DNA of 64,000 bases, from NCBI RefSeq assembly GCF_040954645.1, contig NC_092809.1, forward strand, positions 132,049,914-132,113,913. The letters run 5' to 3'. A program made the position numbers and the translations under genes. The notes under the pieces are model-generated. The model was given only the letters and a program-made list of their open reading frames with translations, had not been told where the DNA came from and ran no database searches. Each line of letters opens with the position of its first letter. Position 1 is the first letter of the stretch. Shown piece by piece: positions 44,337 to 56,491 of the stretch. The DNA comes from Diabrotica undecimpunctata. Taxonomy: Eukaryota; Arthropoda; Insecta; Coleoptera; Chrysomelidae.

Positions 44337-44728
44337 GTTACTCCGTGACAAGAGTGTATTAAATCGTCACATCATAGTAGAAATTATTCTAATTATTCTT
44401 GATTAATAATTTAAAACTTTAGATTAAATAATTACTATTAATTAAATTATTTTATTCACATTTTTGCTTTATTGTGGTCAATCAGTTTTTACTTTATGTG
44501 AAATTAAAAAATGGAAATACGTCACACATACGTCACACATAATAATTATGACCGAGGTGATTTAGCTCGAAGCCAACGTCTAAAGGTGTGAGACTATCGA
44601 TTTATAATGCTAATTATAGGTTTCTACCGATTATTTCCCACCTCTACTATTTTTATCTCTTTTTATTTTACAACGTATTATATTTTCTATCTTTTGCGTT
44701 ATTTTGCCGGTTCTTAAGGCACTCATCA

Positions 44729-44731
<3 letters not shown>

Positions 44732-44794
<63 letters not shown>

Positions 44795-44797
44795 TCT

Positions 44798-44890
<93 letters not shown>
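44732..44890. repeat. (TA)n microsatellite pair at the right border of DD41D copy 1
   Basis: Two TA arrays (44732-44792 and about 44802-44890) separated by CCTCTAAAA and interrupted once by TAATATAT. The first array abuts the TIR. Confidence 0.9.
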
Positions 44891-44892
<2 letters not shown>

Positions 44893-45387
44893 ATATACAC
44901 TACAAATTTTTGTAGTGTATAATGAATAAAAGATGATCCTATTACTGTGTTTAGTGTTAATGTTCCGAACCATAAATCACGAAAGCTGTTTTGTCACTGT
45001 TAACCTAGAATTTCTTGGAGAGAAGTTTAACCTATTTTCGTGCGCTTTATCTGATGATTCGTGATTAATTTTATTGCGGGGGTTATATAATTATCTACAG
45101 AGAAATTTAAAGTTAAGTCAGAGATTAACGTTATCATATAAATAAGCACTGCTTGAACTAAATGAATATTTCATAATAAAAATTAAAAGACCTTCATAAC
45201 TACAAGCCTTCTTTTTATAATTCATGTTATTTTATTTGGGTTAACACTATACTAAAATTACTGTTGTAATGTTGATGTTTAATTTAAAAAATATATTTTT
45301 ACGTAAATTTAAAATATAACACATAAATATATTAGAATTTCGATTAGAATGTTAAACAATTTAATATAGGTACCAGTATAATGAATG
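44891..45387. other. Unassigned stretch
   Basis: No supportable gene; A+T-rich flank of the mariner relic. The hairpin TACACTACAAATTTTTGTAGTGTA lies directly after the TA array at about 44895-44920. Confidence 0.3.
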
Positions 45388-45945
45388 CTAAGACAAAAAA
45401 GTACTTAACTGCTTTTCAAAATATGTGCCACCAAGATCGATACACTTTTGCATACGTTCAAACCAATTGATAAAACAGTTATTCCAGTCTTTAGTTGACA
45501 CCTGCAAAATCGCTGTTGTAAAGGCATCGATGGCTTTTTCTGGCGACTGGAATCGCTACCCACGCATTGAATTCTTGATCTTTGGGAACGTGAAGAAGTC
45601 GTTGGGACTTAGGTCGTGGCTATAAGGCGGATGGTTTAATAATTCGATGTTTTGAAGCTCCAAAAAATTTATTGTTTTTTGGGCAGTGTAAGCATTTGCA
45701 TTGTCTTGATGTAGGATGATTCGCCGTTGTGTGTTGTTTGTCGAAGTTTTGCAATAATGTCTGATAAAGAAACGGTTATATACCAATCAGAGGTAACCAT
45801 TCTTTGATCTTCTAAAGCAATTGTTGCCACATGACCAGATTTTGGCACAAAAGTTGCGACCATTTTTTTGACACACTTTGAGAACAGATCACTTTTGTTT
45901 TTTTTTTCCTCATCGTGAAACACCCACACAGCGGATTACCGTTTA
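45388..45945 (-). pseudogene. Mariner (DD34D) transposase, C-terminal half, split gene
   Basis: On the minus strand: SAVWVFHDEEKKNKS, then CVKKMVATFVPKSGHVAT, then ILHQDNANAYTAQKTINFL (second aspartate), then HPPYSHDLSPNDFFTFPKIK (third aspartate; SPD changed to SHD), a stop at the RG*RF position, then DWNNCFINWFERMQKCID and TYFEKQL to TAG at 45388. The second and third acids are 34 residues apart. The N-terminal half is at 48172-48600; a LINE insertion separates them. Confidence 0.85.
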
Positions 45946-48166
45946 TTTTATTATATCCCCTTTACACGCAGCTCACTTCCGTTGCTGTGAGCAGGGAAGT
46001 TAGCAGCTTGAGTATGTAAATTCGTCGTTTGGAAAATACCTCAATAGAAGAACTGAAATCGAAAAAAAAGTCGCCAAGAGACGCCATGGCGGAAGACAAT
46101 ACTTCATAAATATTGCAATAATGGTTAAACAGAATAAATAATTCCTAACTCTTATTTGTACTTAATGCTTACCCTAATTTGGTCCTTTAAAACGATATTA
46201 ATTGCTTTAAAAACTTCCGGCACAATCAGCAAAATTGCTGGTGATGATACTTTAAATAAATAATTTTCTGAAGCAAAAATTCAAAATCTATGCGTGACAT
46301 TCTGCAAAAGTTAAAAAATTTTACGGATTCCTTACAAGTCAGTTCATTGAAAAAGTCTGTCATATCTCCTCTGTAAAAAAATGTTTGAAGCCAGTTTCAG
46401 ATTATTATCCAAATAAAAGACTTTTTCGACATCGACGTTTTTTTTTCTATCTCATTTGTTTGTAAAACGTTAAGATAATTTTGTCAACTTAAAACACACA
46501 GAGCTGCCGCCACAGTAATTTCTATACCCTCCATTGCTGATGGTACACTGATGCAACACTGTGGTAGCTGTATGTAAACAGTCATTTGTCTTACATGCTA
46601 CCGTGGAATTATTTCGGGCAGGACAGTAGGCAACGCGAGTAGCAGCAGCAATGGCTGCATGTAAAGGAGATATTGACCAGAGAAATGACCAGAGAGAAGC
46701 TAGTACATCTGTAGATAGCCAAACGGGAGATGTAGGCCCAGAGATAACCAAATCAGAGGTTAGTCAGGCATTAAACTCAATGAAAAGCAATAAATCTGCT
46801 GGTCCAGATGAATTACCAAGCGAGCTATTAAAGTTGGTGAATGAGAAAAACCTAGACATAATAGTAGAACTGTTCAACGCTATCTATACTACGGGAATCA
46901 TCCCTAGAGAAATGTTGACATCAGCACTTGTGTGTTTGCCAAAGAAAGTGAATGCCAAAGAGTGCAGTGACTATCGAACCATAAGCTTAATGTCACATAC
47001 CTTAAAAATTCTGTTGAAAATTATCCACGCCAGAATTCACACTAAACTGGAGCTGGATATTAGTGACACAAAATATGGGTTCCGCAATGGTATGGGTACC
47101 AGAGAGGCACTATTCTCCTTCAACGTGCTGACGTAGAGATGTTTGGATGTTAACCGTCCTCTTTACGTCTGTTTTATAGACTACAATAAAGCGTTTGATA
47201 AAGTAAAACATGACCGGCTCATGGAAATTCTAAAAAATAAAAACCTAGTACGAATTGAAAAAGAGACATCTGAAGAAATGGAAATAAAGAGAGGAGTCAG
47301 GCAAGGCTGCATACTACCACCTCTATTATTTAACGCTTATTCTGAAGAGGTAATTCGAGAAACTCTGGAAGATGAAACAGTCGGCTTAAGAGTAAATGGA
47401 GTCTTAGTTAACAACATCAGATATGCAGATGATACAGTAATAATAGCCGATAGTTTACAAGACCTGGAAAGACTCATAAGTAAAATAGTAATGAAAATTT
47501 GTAAAAACAACCATAATACTAACGAAATCTTGACAGTAGAAGGCCAGCAGGTCGAAAGAGTAAAAAAGTACACTTACCTAGGAACACTTATAACAGAAAA
47601 TAATGACTACACTGCAGAAATCAAAGTCAGAATCGAAAAAGCACGTTCTAATTTTATAAAAATGAAAAAGGTCCTATGTGGCAAAGATTTAACATTAGCT
47701 CTTAAAGTACGCCTAACAAAATGTTACGTATACAGTGTACTATACTATGGAGTGGAATCATGGACGTTAAATCTAGACACAATGAGACGACTTAACGCCT
47801 TTGAAATGTGGACCTATAGAAGAATTATGAGGGTTTCCTGGGTAGATAGAGTTACGAACAATGAAGTACTGAGAAGAATAGGTAAAGAGAAGGAAGTTGA
47901 ACTTACAATTAAAGAAAGAAAGCTACAGTATCTCGGACATGTGATGCGGGGCGAGAAGTATGCCATCCTGCGACTCATAATGCAAGGAAAGATAGATGGC
48001 AGAAGAAGCATGGAAGAAGACGAATTTCATGGCTCAAGAACCTGAGAGAATGGTTTGGATGCAGCTCAAAACAACTTTTTAGAGCTACTGCCTCAAAAAT
48101 TAAAATAGCTATGATGATTGCCAACCTCCGTAGCGGAGATGGTACCCGAAGAAGAAGAAAGGAGAT
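45946..48166 (+). mobile_element. RTE-like LINE inserted into the mariner, (AAG)n tail
   Basis: The RT begins in frame 46651-47136: ITKSEVSQALNSMKSNKSAG, PDELPSELLK, LVCLPKKVNAKECSDYRTIS. A stop follows at 47134. The next frame, 47143-48045, gives YVCFIDYNKAFDKVKHDRLM (motif A), EIKRGVRQGCILPPLLFNAY (motif B), NNIRYADDTVIIADS (motif C, intact YADD), YTYLGTLITENNDYTAEIK, YYGVESWTLNLD and YLGHVMRGEKYAILRL. After a frameshift come GRRRISWLKNLREWFGC and MMIANLR, then AAGAAGAAGAAA at about 48149. About 20 residues after motif A are missing by an in-frame deletion. The first 700 bp (45946-46650) show no domain and may be a 5' region. No endonuclease is seen. Confidence 0.85.
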
Positions 48167-48171
48167 ATTAC

Positions 48172-48600
48172 GTTTCATAGGAGTAAATCCTAGATTCATC
48201 GCCACTAACAATACTATAAATGTTTTTTGAGCTTCCTTTGTTAAACCGTTCCAATGGTTTTCAACATCAATTGACGCGAACCGCTTTTTGCTCTTCTGTG
48301 AGCAAATGAGGAATCCAACGGGAAATCAACTTCGTAACACCCAGTTCTTCATGTAGGATCTTTTGGATCAAGGTCTTTTGAAATGCCCAAAGATGTCTCT
48401 ATCTCCAGGTATATTACACAGCGGTCATCTTTAACTAGCTGACGAACCGCATCAATGTTTTGCTGTGACTGTTTTGGGTGGACCTAGCCTTGATTCGTCG
48501 CTGAGACTGGGGCGACCACGTTGAAATTCGCAATATCAGCGGGAAATAGTTTCAACACAGAAAACACAGAAACCGTTTCAACGAGTCATTGCTGTTGTGA
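48172..48600 (-). pseudogene. Mariner transposase, N-terminal half of the split gene
   Basis: On the minus strand: FQRGRPSLSDESR, PPKTVTAK, then in shifted frames DAVRQLVKDDR, LHEELGVTKLISRWIPHLLT with EEQKAVRVN, and SIVSGDESRIYSYET, which holds the first catalytic aspartate (GDES). It ends where the LINE begins. Its continuation, SAVWVF, is at 45945. Confidence 0.78.
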
Positions 48601-49258
48601 TAATCCTCTCCGAAAATTGTAAAAAATTATTGATCGAAAATGTTCTCGGCTAAGATCCATTTTCCGACCGACTTGCTAATTTCAAAAATTCACTGTATCT
48701 ACACGACTTGGTGTATCGCAATGAAACTCTCCGATTTATGGCAACAAAAGATTGAGGTTATATTTGTATCGGACGGTTTTATTGGTGGCGCCCTCAAAGC
48801 GGCTATATGCAAAATTAAAAAGACCAAACCTCGTAGAGTCTAAAAATACGCATTTTTTTAACTTTCAAGAAAAAAGTAAAAACTTCTATGAGGACGACTT
48901 TTTTGGGAATCTAAAAAATTAATTTTTTTGTAATTTTGTCGTTTTAATCAATGTTTAAATAGTGATCCCATAAAATTAAACCCAGACTTTTATGAAAAAA
49001 TCATTTCTGTTTAAAAAAAAGTTTAAACTTTCCATTGTGTTTCCAAAGTGTTCCATTAGCGCAAAAGACTCCTCTTATCATTCTCTTTGCGTTTATTCCT
49101 ATTAGTCCAAGATCACAGGGCTCCCAGATGGTACTAATTTTCTCACAAATAAAATATATAGAATAACGTAGTGTTAATATATATACTTTGAGTGTATGCA
49201 TACCTGCTAGCTTTTTTTTCTTTTTCTGAGGGTGTAAATTTTCTAAAATCCGTACTAG
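48601..49258. other. Unassigned stretch between mariner relic and Penelope-like element
   Basis: A frame at 48640-48843 has no domain resemblance. The region may include the mariner 5' end, but I could not define the TIR. Confidence 0.3.
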
Positions 49259-51187
49259 TCTCACCAATTAACAAGTGCAGAAAGCAGTCTTCTATCTAAA
49301 GGTCTTAATTTTGCTATCACTCCTTCCAGAATTCCTACCGAAGAAATAGTTTCAAATGTGGAAGCGGCACTCCGCACAATTCCTAAAATTCCAGCCGACC
49401 GTATCCGCTTTGACGTCGCTAAATGTCTTGATACAGCCAAAATCCCTACTTCCAATATATCTCGTGAGGAATTCATAGCTCTCAAAAATCTCCGTTCTCT
49501 TTCTGAGATAATAATCCTTCCTGCAGACAAAGGTAATGCCACAGTCATCCTGGATACTCCTTCCTACATAGAGAAAGTAAACGACTTACTTAGGGATACA
49601 TCCTGTTATAACACAATTTCTCGAGACCCCACTCCTAGAGTCGAACGCGAAATTTCCCATGCCATCAAACAATCCGATCTTTCCGATGATGTTAAGAAGT
49701 CCATAGTTCCGAAAAACTCCATCTGCCCCAGAATTTACGGTCTTCCCAAAATCCATAAAGACAACGTACCTCTTCGTCCCATTGTGACTACGATTAACTC
49801 TCCTACCTACAAACTCGCAAAGTACTTGTCGAATCAGTTTAAGACCTATACTGGTCGTACCTCTTCTTATGTCCGAAATTCCACACATTTCATCACCTTA
49901 ATCTCCTCCCTCACGGTCGATCCCCAAGACATTCTCGTCAGTTTCGATGTATCATCCCTATTTACTAATATCCCCATACATGACTCTCTAGTTGTTCTGC
50001 GAGATCACTTGACCAATGATAACAAGTCTTTGGTTTTGGCAGATCTTGCGGAAAAATGCCTCCTTTCAACATATTTTTCTTTTAGAGGCAATTTCTACAA
50101 ACAAATATCTGGAACACCAATGGGTTCTCCCCTTTCCCCTGTCATTGCTGACATTTTCATGGAAGCCTTTGAGTCTTTAGCCCTAGAATCTTACCCCTTA
50201 AAACCAAAAGTCTGGTTCCGCTACGTTGATGATACATTTATCATCTGGCCCCATGGTCAACATACCCTTTCTCCCTTCCTAGATCATCTTAACTCACAAC
50301 ATCCGAGTATAAAATTCACAATGGAAGTAGAAAATAATCGGTCCCTTCCCTTTCTCGATGTGTTAGTCACCTCCAAGCCCAATGGCCGATTGGGTCACTC
50401 TGTTTATAGAAAAAAGACTCACACGAATCGTTACCTACATGCTTCATCACACCACCATCCTGCCCAAAAGAATTCTGTGATCAACTCTCTCATCCATCGG
50501 GCCATTTCGATTTCTGAACCTGACAACCTTAGAGAAGAACTTGGCCATCTGCAAAAAACCCTTGTCGCCAACGGTTACTCCAAGTCCACAATTCAAAATA
50601 TTACACACCGACATCTACATCCCCCTTTACACCCTAGGACGACAAATTCAGAATCTTCGGGTAATACTCCTGTGGCTTTTCTTCCGTATATTCGAAGTGT
50701 CACTGATAGGATTGGCAAAATTCTTCGCAAGGAAGGTATCAGGACTACTTTTCGACCACCCAAGAAAATCTCACAATATCTACCCTCTCCTAAGGACCCA
50801 TTACCGCCCCTATCTTCCTGTGGTGTCTATTCTATTCCTTGTTCATGTGGACAAGTGTATATTGGCGAAACTGGTCGTTCCGTCAAAACTCGGATTCAAG
50901 AGCATCAAAGATGCATTCGATCAGGTCTTTTCTCCCATTCTGCAGTTGCAGAACACTGCCAAGAAACCGGTCATTCCATATTGTTCGAAAAAACTCATAT
51001 CATTTCTAAAAGCCCCTTCTTTTATTCCAGGAAAATCCGCGAATCTCTAGAGATCCGAAAAAATCCACATAATATCAATCGAGAGGAAGGATACTACTTG
51101 TCTCCCATCTGGAATCCCAGTCTAGAGCCGCCGTCCGGTCCCGCTACCACGATGCAGCCACATGATTGGCCAGCGCGCGCTTCTTGA
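49259..51187 (+). mobile_element. Penelope-like retroelement ORF: reverse transcriptase plus GIY-YIG endonuclease, nearly intact
   Basis: One open frame of about 642 codons. It begins QLTSAESSLLSKGLNFAITP right after a stop at 49256, without a convincing ATG. The first in-frame GTG is at 49358, so the N-terminus is probably truncated. RT blocks: IYGLPKIHKDNVPLRPIV, DILVSFDVSSLFTNIP (motif A, about residue 195 from 49358), SGTPMGSPLSPVIADIFMEA (motif B), WFRYVDDTFIIW (motif C with catalytic YVDD, about residue 287) and SLPFLDVLVT. GIY-YIG domain: CGVYSIPCSCGQVYIGETGR (about residue 490), then TRIQEHQRCI and EHCQETGHSI. C-terminus: NREEGYYLSPIWNPSLEPP. Penelope-like elements integrate by target-primed reverse transcription with the GIY-YIG nuclease. 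Much better preserved than any LINE here, so comparatively young. Confidence 0.93.
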
Positions 51188-51640
51188 CGTTCGCGCCACG
51201 GAGTGTGCCGATACGTCCCGACACGACAGGTCACCGCGACTATAAATGGAGCGGTAGCGGAGTAATCGTCGGATTCACTCCCTGCCTCTCGACGCGTTAG
51301 TGTTCTGAGCTGTTGGACGTGAATCCCTGTCCTGGCATTTGGTTTTCACCTCTGGCTGCGTTGAGTAGTTGAGTTACTGTGACCAAATGCCCATCTTGGT
51401 AGTTAGTATTCGCCTCTGGTTGCGTTGAGTAACTGAGTTACCGTTGCTAACTACCCATCTTCTTGTCTTTTGTTTCTTTTTTGTTCTCCTGAAGAAGCTA
51501 CATACAATTGTAGCGAAACGTCGAGATGAACCCACTTTTGGGTCACTCACAAATGACACGGTCCAAACCCGGAAGACGAATAAACTATAAAACCGTACTA
51601 GGTTGATCCATCCCTAGGGATGGCTAGCGTGTGTTGGATT
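51188..51640 (+). mobile_element. Penelope-like element 3' region with TATA-like box, internal repeat and hairpin
   Basis: This G+C-richer tract follows the ORF. It contains GACTATAAATGGAGCGG near 51238, a possible promoter. A diverged tandem repeat of about 52 bp follows (51347-51398 and 51411-51462, each with CACCTCTGG/CGCCTCTGG, TGCGTTGAGTA, CTGAGTTAC and TACCCATCTT-like segments). At 51485-51520 a hairpin CTACA/TGTAG is bracketed by CCTGAAGAAG and GCGAAACGTCG. The right boundary near 51640 is approximate. Confidence 0.6.
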
Positions 51641-51718
51641 TAGGCTAGATAAGTACATCCCAGCCCATTTCCCCCTAGGAGGTCCTTCTAGGGGCCTTCC
51701 TGTTACCCTGTCTACCAA

Positions 51719-53010
51719 CTAAAACCACCCTGCCCTACTTGTGCGCAGTTGACTGTCGTACTCCGAAAGTGTAATCTTTCTTCGTTCTATCTTCCCGATC
51801 ATCTCTCTCAGAGTCACAGGGTATATACCTATTTCTCTATACATTACGTTTCTCTCCATTGTCCACCTATTACACTCCAGCATTGTGTGAGTAGCAGTGT
51901 CGGAGAATTCGCAGTATAGGCATTTTTCTGTGTCTGTCTTTCCGAACCTATGAAGATAGGCCCTAAAACACCCGTCTCCTGTGAGCACTTGCGTCAGTCG
52001 GAAGTTATCCAGTCGCCTGTGACCAAAGTCCATCGAGTCCCTTAAGCTCGGGATCATCATCTTAGTTCACTGGGCAACATCTTCCGTGTTGTTCCACTCT
52101 TCCTGCTATCTTTAGAATGACCTTTCTCTTTCTTCTTTTCTTATGGCTTTAGTCAAATGCTCTCTTCTCTAATAGAAATGCCTCCTTTCAACTGCTAACA
52201 CATACAGAGGAACACAACCCGTGATAGTCCACAAGGCCGCCGCAGATACAGTCCTATAGGCGCATGCTACTCGCAACAGACTCGTTCTATCCTCTCGTAT
52301 CATAAGTCCCTTGTAGGTCCGTAACTCTACCGCCCCACCCCAGACTGGTGCCGCGGAAAGGATGACTGACTGCTCAACACCGTGTAGAGCCCTCCTCCTT
52401 TTTGATTTGGGTCCCCCAATGTTGAGCGTCACCCTCCCCAGCGCAGCCGCACTCTTCGCTGCCTTTTGGACTATCACCCGTATATGCTCCTTTCAATCGC
52501 CATATTGGTGTAGCGTCACTCCCAGATATTTGACGCATTTCTTTGATGTTAGATGTGCATATATGATTTCCATCTTTCGTCTTTTCCGTTTACCCTCAGA
52601 ATGATGGCTTCGCTGTCGCGAGTTCCAGTTCGTGATCTGTCATCCAGTCCTTTACAACGTTGAACGTATGCCTTACCCGAAATCTGAGATCCGACTCGTC
52701 CCGCGCTGCTCTCAGCACAGCTGAGATACACAGGGGTTATACCTTCTCCGCAGTTCATGACCCCGTCATATGCCAGGTTTCATAGCGTCGGGTCCAAGAC
52801 CGATCACTGTGGAACTCCAGCCGATACATCAACGAGCGTGCCTTTCTCAACCATGATTCTTTTCTCGGATAAATATTCCGTCACCACACTTATCAGATAG
52901 GACACCCCCTATCCTCGAATGTCACCTTACCTCTTTCCACTCACTGTAGAGTGTTGAATGCATTTCTAACATCGAAGAGAAGCTGAGCCGTAGAACTCTG
53001 TTCGTCCCCA
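51719..53010 (-). mobile_element. R1-like non-LTR retrotransposon, 5'-truncated, degenerate
   Basis: Minus-strand blocks in order from 53010: LLFDVRNAFNTLQ (RT motif A), YLSEKRIMVEKGTLVDVSAG with VPQ*SVLDPTL (motif B with a stop), SEAIILRVNGK, KAAKSAAALGRVTLNIGGPK, APVWGGAVELRTYKGLMI, LLRVACAYRTVSAAALWTIT (52169-52477), then RLTQVLTGDGCFRAYLHRFG and the knuckle CLYCEFSDTATHTMLECNRW (C-x2-C-x8-H-x4-C; 51719-52060). The RTVSxAAL and DVRNAF blocks are characteristic of the R1 clade. The catalytic YxDD is not readable. R1 itself targets 28S rDNA; this copy is outside rDNA, so it is a stray or a relative with other targeting. Confidence 0.82.
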
Positions 53011-54068
53011 ATGTTGTGGAATTAAAATAAGTACCTAAATAAGGTTATATGTTAAAAATATCAAGAATAATAAAAAATAAAATATTTAAATAAGCACAAA
53101 ATACTTTTACAAACATTGTCAGTTAACAAAACGAAATTATAGATTTTTCATGATTTTAAAGATGACTACATTTTAGATGATTATAGTATCTTGGAAATGT
53201 AATTGGGAATTTCCAGGACGGAATTTTTCGACTTTGTATATATCCGTATTACTTTTAAACGTGAAACCTATTATTTTTCCGTCCACAGCCTGGGCTATAA
53301 GAATTTTTATATTTACTTCTTTTGGTATTTTGTACAGTACAACTATGTTAGAAGTATTTTCATTATTCTGGTATGATTCTTCGATTGGAAGAAAGATAAT
53401 TGCGCATCAAACTGTCATGAGTTTTACAAGTAACTTACAGAACAAATAGTTTTAATGCCAAGAACATTAAATTCACGCAACTTTGCAATTTAACCTAAAA
53501 AATGAAACTATTATAGTAGCAAAACTTATATTAATGTTTTTTTATACCGTAACGACTACCTAATGATCCAGTAAATCTTAAAAATGAGCGAAGTTTAGAC
53601 ACCTTATACTTTTTGTACCCATTAAAACTTTTAGAGAACTGATTACTATTATTGTTAATGTTACGGATCACACCAATTTCGCATGTTTTAGAGTTTTGTT
53701 GTAAAATGTTTACTGGTCTATTTATTAAGTTTTTATGAGTCAAAAGTTTTTATTTTAGGCATTTAAATATCTGATGTGGTGTAGAAAAAAATTTCCATTG
53801 TTGTCATTACTTATCTGCTGTTTTAGTTTTTATAATAAATGAACTTCTTTCAAAAACTATCTCTATCTTTCAGAAACTAATAATTTGTTTTAGAATTATA
53901 TACCTACTGCATACACAATAAACATTAATATTGTTCTGAAGCTATTTTCTTGTGACATGATAAAGTAATTATTATTTAAATGGGAATAAGCCACAATTTA
54001 AGGTTAAAGTAAGTTTACACTTCGGAAATCGTTCTCAAAATACAAACATTAGTGAATGTTATGATATA
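53011..54068. other. Unassigned A+T-rich stretch with a 90-codon open frame
   Basis: A frame at 53177-53449 contains hydrophobic stretches (STLYISVLLLNV and WAIRIFIFTSFGILYSTTML) and could be an exon of a membrane protein such as a chemoreceptor, but no diagnostic motif is present. I do not assign it. Nothing else is visible. Confidence 0.3.
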
Positions 54069-54399
54069 CAGTGATGAGTGTCTTACCACCCGGCAAAATA
54101 GCGGAAAGGATAGAAGACAGATTAAGTTGTGAGATAGTACGAGATAAGGCTAGTTATTAGACGTGTCTATTTGACTTCAGTCATAATTATACGGATGACC
54201 TCGAAAATATTTTATTTTAATAATTTCTGATGTTAGAATCAATGATTAAATATATTAAGATATATTATAGTAAAAAACATTAATTAGTAGCGATTTTAAA
54301 TTATAAATCTTTAAGTTTATTTAATAATAAAAATAACTCAACTGAAATATTTGACTAAACTAAATAGGTATGTTCAGTCCGAAAACAATTGTTGTATGA

Positions 54400-54466
54400 G
54401 GAGTTGGCGTAATAGTTAGAGACGTTGTCTATTGATAAGAAGACTGGGGTTCAATTCACACCAAGG
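54400..54466 (+). promoter_or_regulatory. tRNA-like module, left arm of DD41D copy 2
   Basis: A box TGGCGTAATAGTTAG from 54405 and B box GGTTCAATTCA at 54448-54458, 31 bp apart, then TTTTTGTTTT. Same position and orientation as in copy 1; the A-box and B-box sequences are conserved apart from one base. Confidence 0.58.
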
Positions 54467-54707
54467 TAAAATTTTTGTTTTACTCGATCAAAAATAATAG
54501 AAAATATGATACATATTAGGTAACAATTTTTCGAAAAACTCATTATTTACAATTTATTCTTAATCCAATTTTATAAAATAGAAATACAAAATATTTCAAA
54601 TTCAATTCCAGTTTTACAGTCTTCAGTTGTGAATGGAAAATAATCCATTGAAGACTGTTTAATGTCAAATCCATCACTAAATTCTCAGTGTTAACAGAAA
54701 CTTTTTA

Positions 54708-55589
54708 TTGAAAAAACAATTCGTGAAAAGGATTTTAACGGTCGAGGAAAAAGTGCAAATTGTTGTCTGGCATGTGAATGGATTATCAGACAACATGATT
54801 AGACAACAATTTGTAAATATGTTTCCAAATAGGCCGGCTCCAGCACGATCAACAATTCAGTCTATTATACGTAATTTTTTTACCTATGGATCCGTGTTCG
54901 ATCCAAGAGGAGTTCGCAGACGAAGGGAGGTAAATCCAGATTTGGAACTAAGGGACACTTTGATTTGTGCAAGTATTGAGGAAAATCCTACCCAATCAAC
55001 ACCTCGTCTCGGAGAACAATGTGGAATTCCAAGATTTAGAGTAGGTGAAATTTTGTAAAGACATCGATACCGTCCTTATAAACTTCATAAATCCAACGAA
55101 CAATTCCCTGGGGATCAATATAGACGTTTAGAATTTTGTCTAACTGAAATGGAAATGTCACATCAAGGTGAACATTTTTTAGAGAACGTTTTGTTCACCG
55201 ATGAATGTACGTTTTCATTGCATGGCCGTCACAATTCAATCAGTGCTAGGTATTGATCTCGAGGAAATCCTCGTCAGATTTATGTCGCTCGTACCCAGCG
55301 TCTTCGAAAAGTAAATGTTTGGAGAGGCATAATAGGGAATCATGTCATTGGTCCATTTTTTATAAACGTTATGTTGACTGGGCTGAAATACTTGGAACTT
55401 CTGCAAAATGAAATTGTCCCAGCCCTTTGTAATTTACCAATACCTTTCGATTCCATATGGTTTCAACACGATGGTTGTCCTGCACATAATTCTCGCATCG
55501 TCAGTGAATATCTCAGTGCGACTTTTCCTAATCGATTGATTAGTGGCCACGGATATTTTTTTATTTTTGTAGAATTTTTACTTATTTAA
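54708..55589 (+). pseudogene. DD41D transposase, copy 2, stops and C-terminal deletion
   Basis: The N-terminal 116 codons are open (VEEKVQIVVWHVNGLSDNMI onward) and stop at 55056. The frame then continues KLHKSNEQFPGDQYRRLEFC through ENVLFTDECTFSLHGRHN (first aspartate), a TGA after SARY, KVNVWRGI, and WFQHDGCPAHNS (second aspartate; 55371-55589). It is then deleted before the third aspartate. It cannot be active. Confidence 0.85.
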
Positions 55590-55721
55590 AAATACTTTAA
55601 AAGTTTTTACTTTATTTTCGAAAGTACGACGATACTGTTTTGTCAATAAGATTTTTTGTTTAGTGATTCAAAGCAAAACGATCTTTGCATAATTTCAAAT
55701 TATTAAAAAAAAAAAAAAAGA

Positions 55722-55806
55722 AAACCACATGTGGGTTTTGAACTCTAATTGTCTGCGATGTCTGCATCGCAATGTCAAATTCTTACCACTAATCCACGAA
55801 GGATTT
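55722..55806 (-). promoter_or_regulatory. tRNA-like module, right arm of DD41D copy 2
   Basis: Minus strand A box TGGATTAGTGG (55796-55786) and B box AGTTCAAAACC (55744-55734), 41 bp apart, then TTTTC and a T run (55724-55706). Homologous to the module in copy 1, with extra bases in the spacer. Confidence 0.55.
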
Positions 55807-56212
55807 ATAATTATTCCGTGACAAAAGTGTATGAAACTCTTCAAATCATAGTAGAAATTATTCTTGGTTAATAATTTAAAACTTTAGATTAAATAATCAC
55901 TATTAATTAAATTATTTTATTCACATTTTTGCTTTATTGTGGTCAATCAGTTTTTACTTTATGCGAAATTAAAAAATGGAAATACGTCACACATTCGACG
56001 TTACTCATAATAATTATGACCGAGGTGATTTAGCTCGAATCTAACGTCTAAAGGTGTGAGACTATCGATAGTGGTAATGTAATGTAAAATAAATTATAGG
56101 TTTTTCCGATTATTTCTCACCTCTACGAGTTTCATCTCTTTTTATTTCACAAGGTAACTGTGTTTTCTATCTCTTACGTTAAAAAGCCGGGTGGTAAGTA
56201 AGACACTCATCA

Positions 56213-56488
<276 letters not shown>

Positions 56489-56491
<3 letters not shown>

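Larger units (their letters stand above)
41877..44731 (+). mobile_element. DD41D Tc1/mariner element, copy 1
   Basis: The left terminus CAGTGATGAGTGCCTTA is mirrored at the right. Inverse similarity continues about 45 bp (CCGGCAAAATA, then GATAGAA). TA lies outside each end within (TA)n arrays. The transposase is at 42665-43773. The 3' part carries a partial tandem duplication: 43705-43758 (transposase end) recurs at about 44107-44160, and the following A-rich plus tRNA-like block occurs twice (about 43965-44080 and 44207-44335). A second, shorter copy lies at 54069-56215. Confidence 0.88.

Noticed and set aside
44588..44973. Frames of repeated Tyr-Ile across the TA arrays (also 21197-21502, 41704-41968, 56191-56559)
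   Set aside because: Translations of (TA)n microsatellites, not genes.
53177..53449. 90-codon frame with two hydrophobic stretches that could be a receptor exon
   Set aside because: No diagnostic motif, no flanking exons and A+T-rich context; kept only as unassigned sequence.
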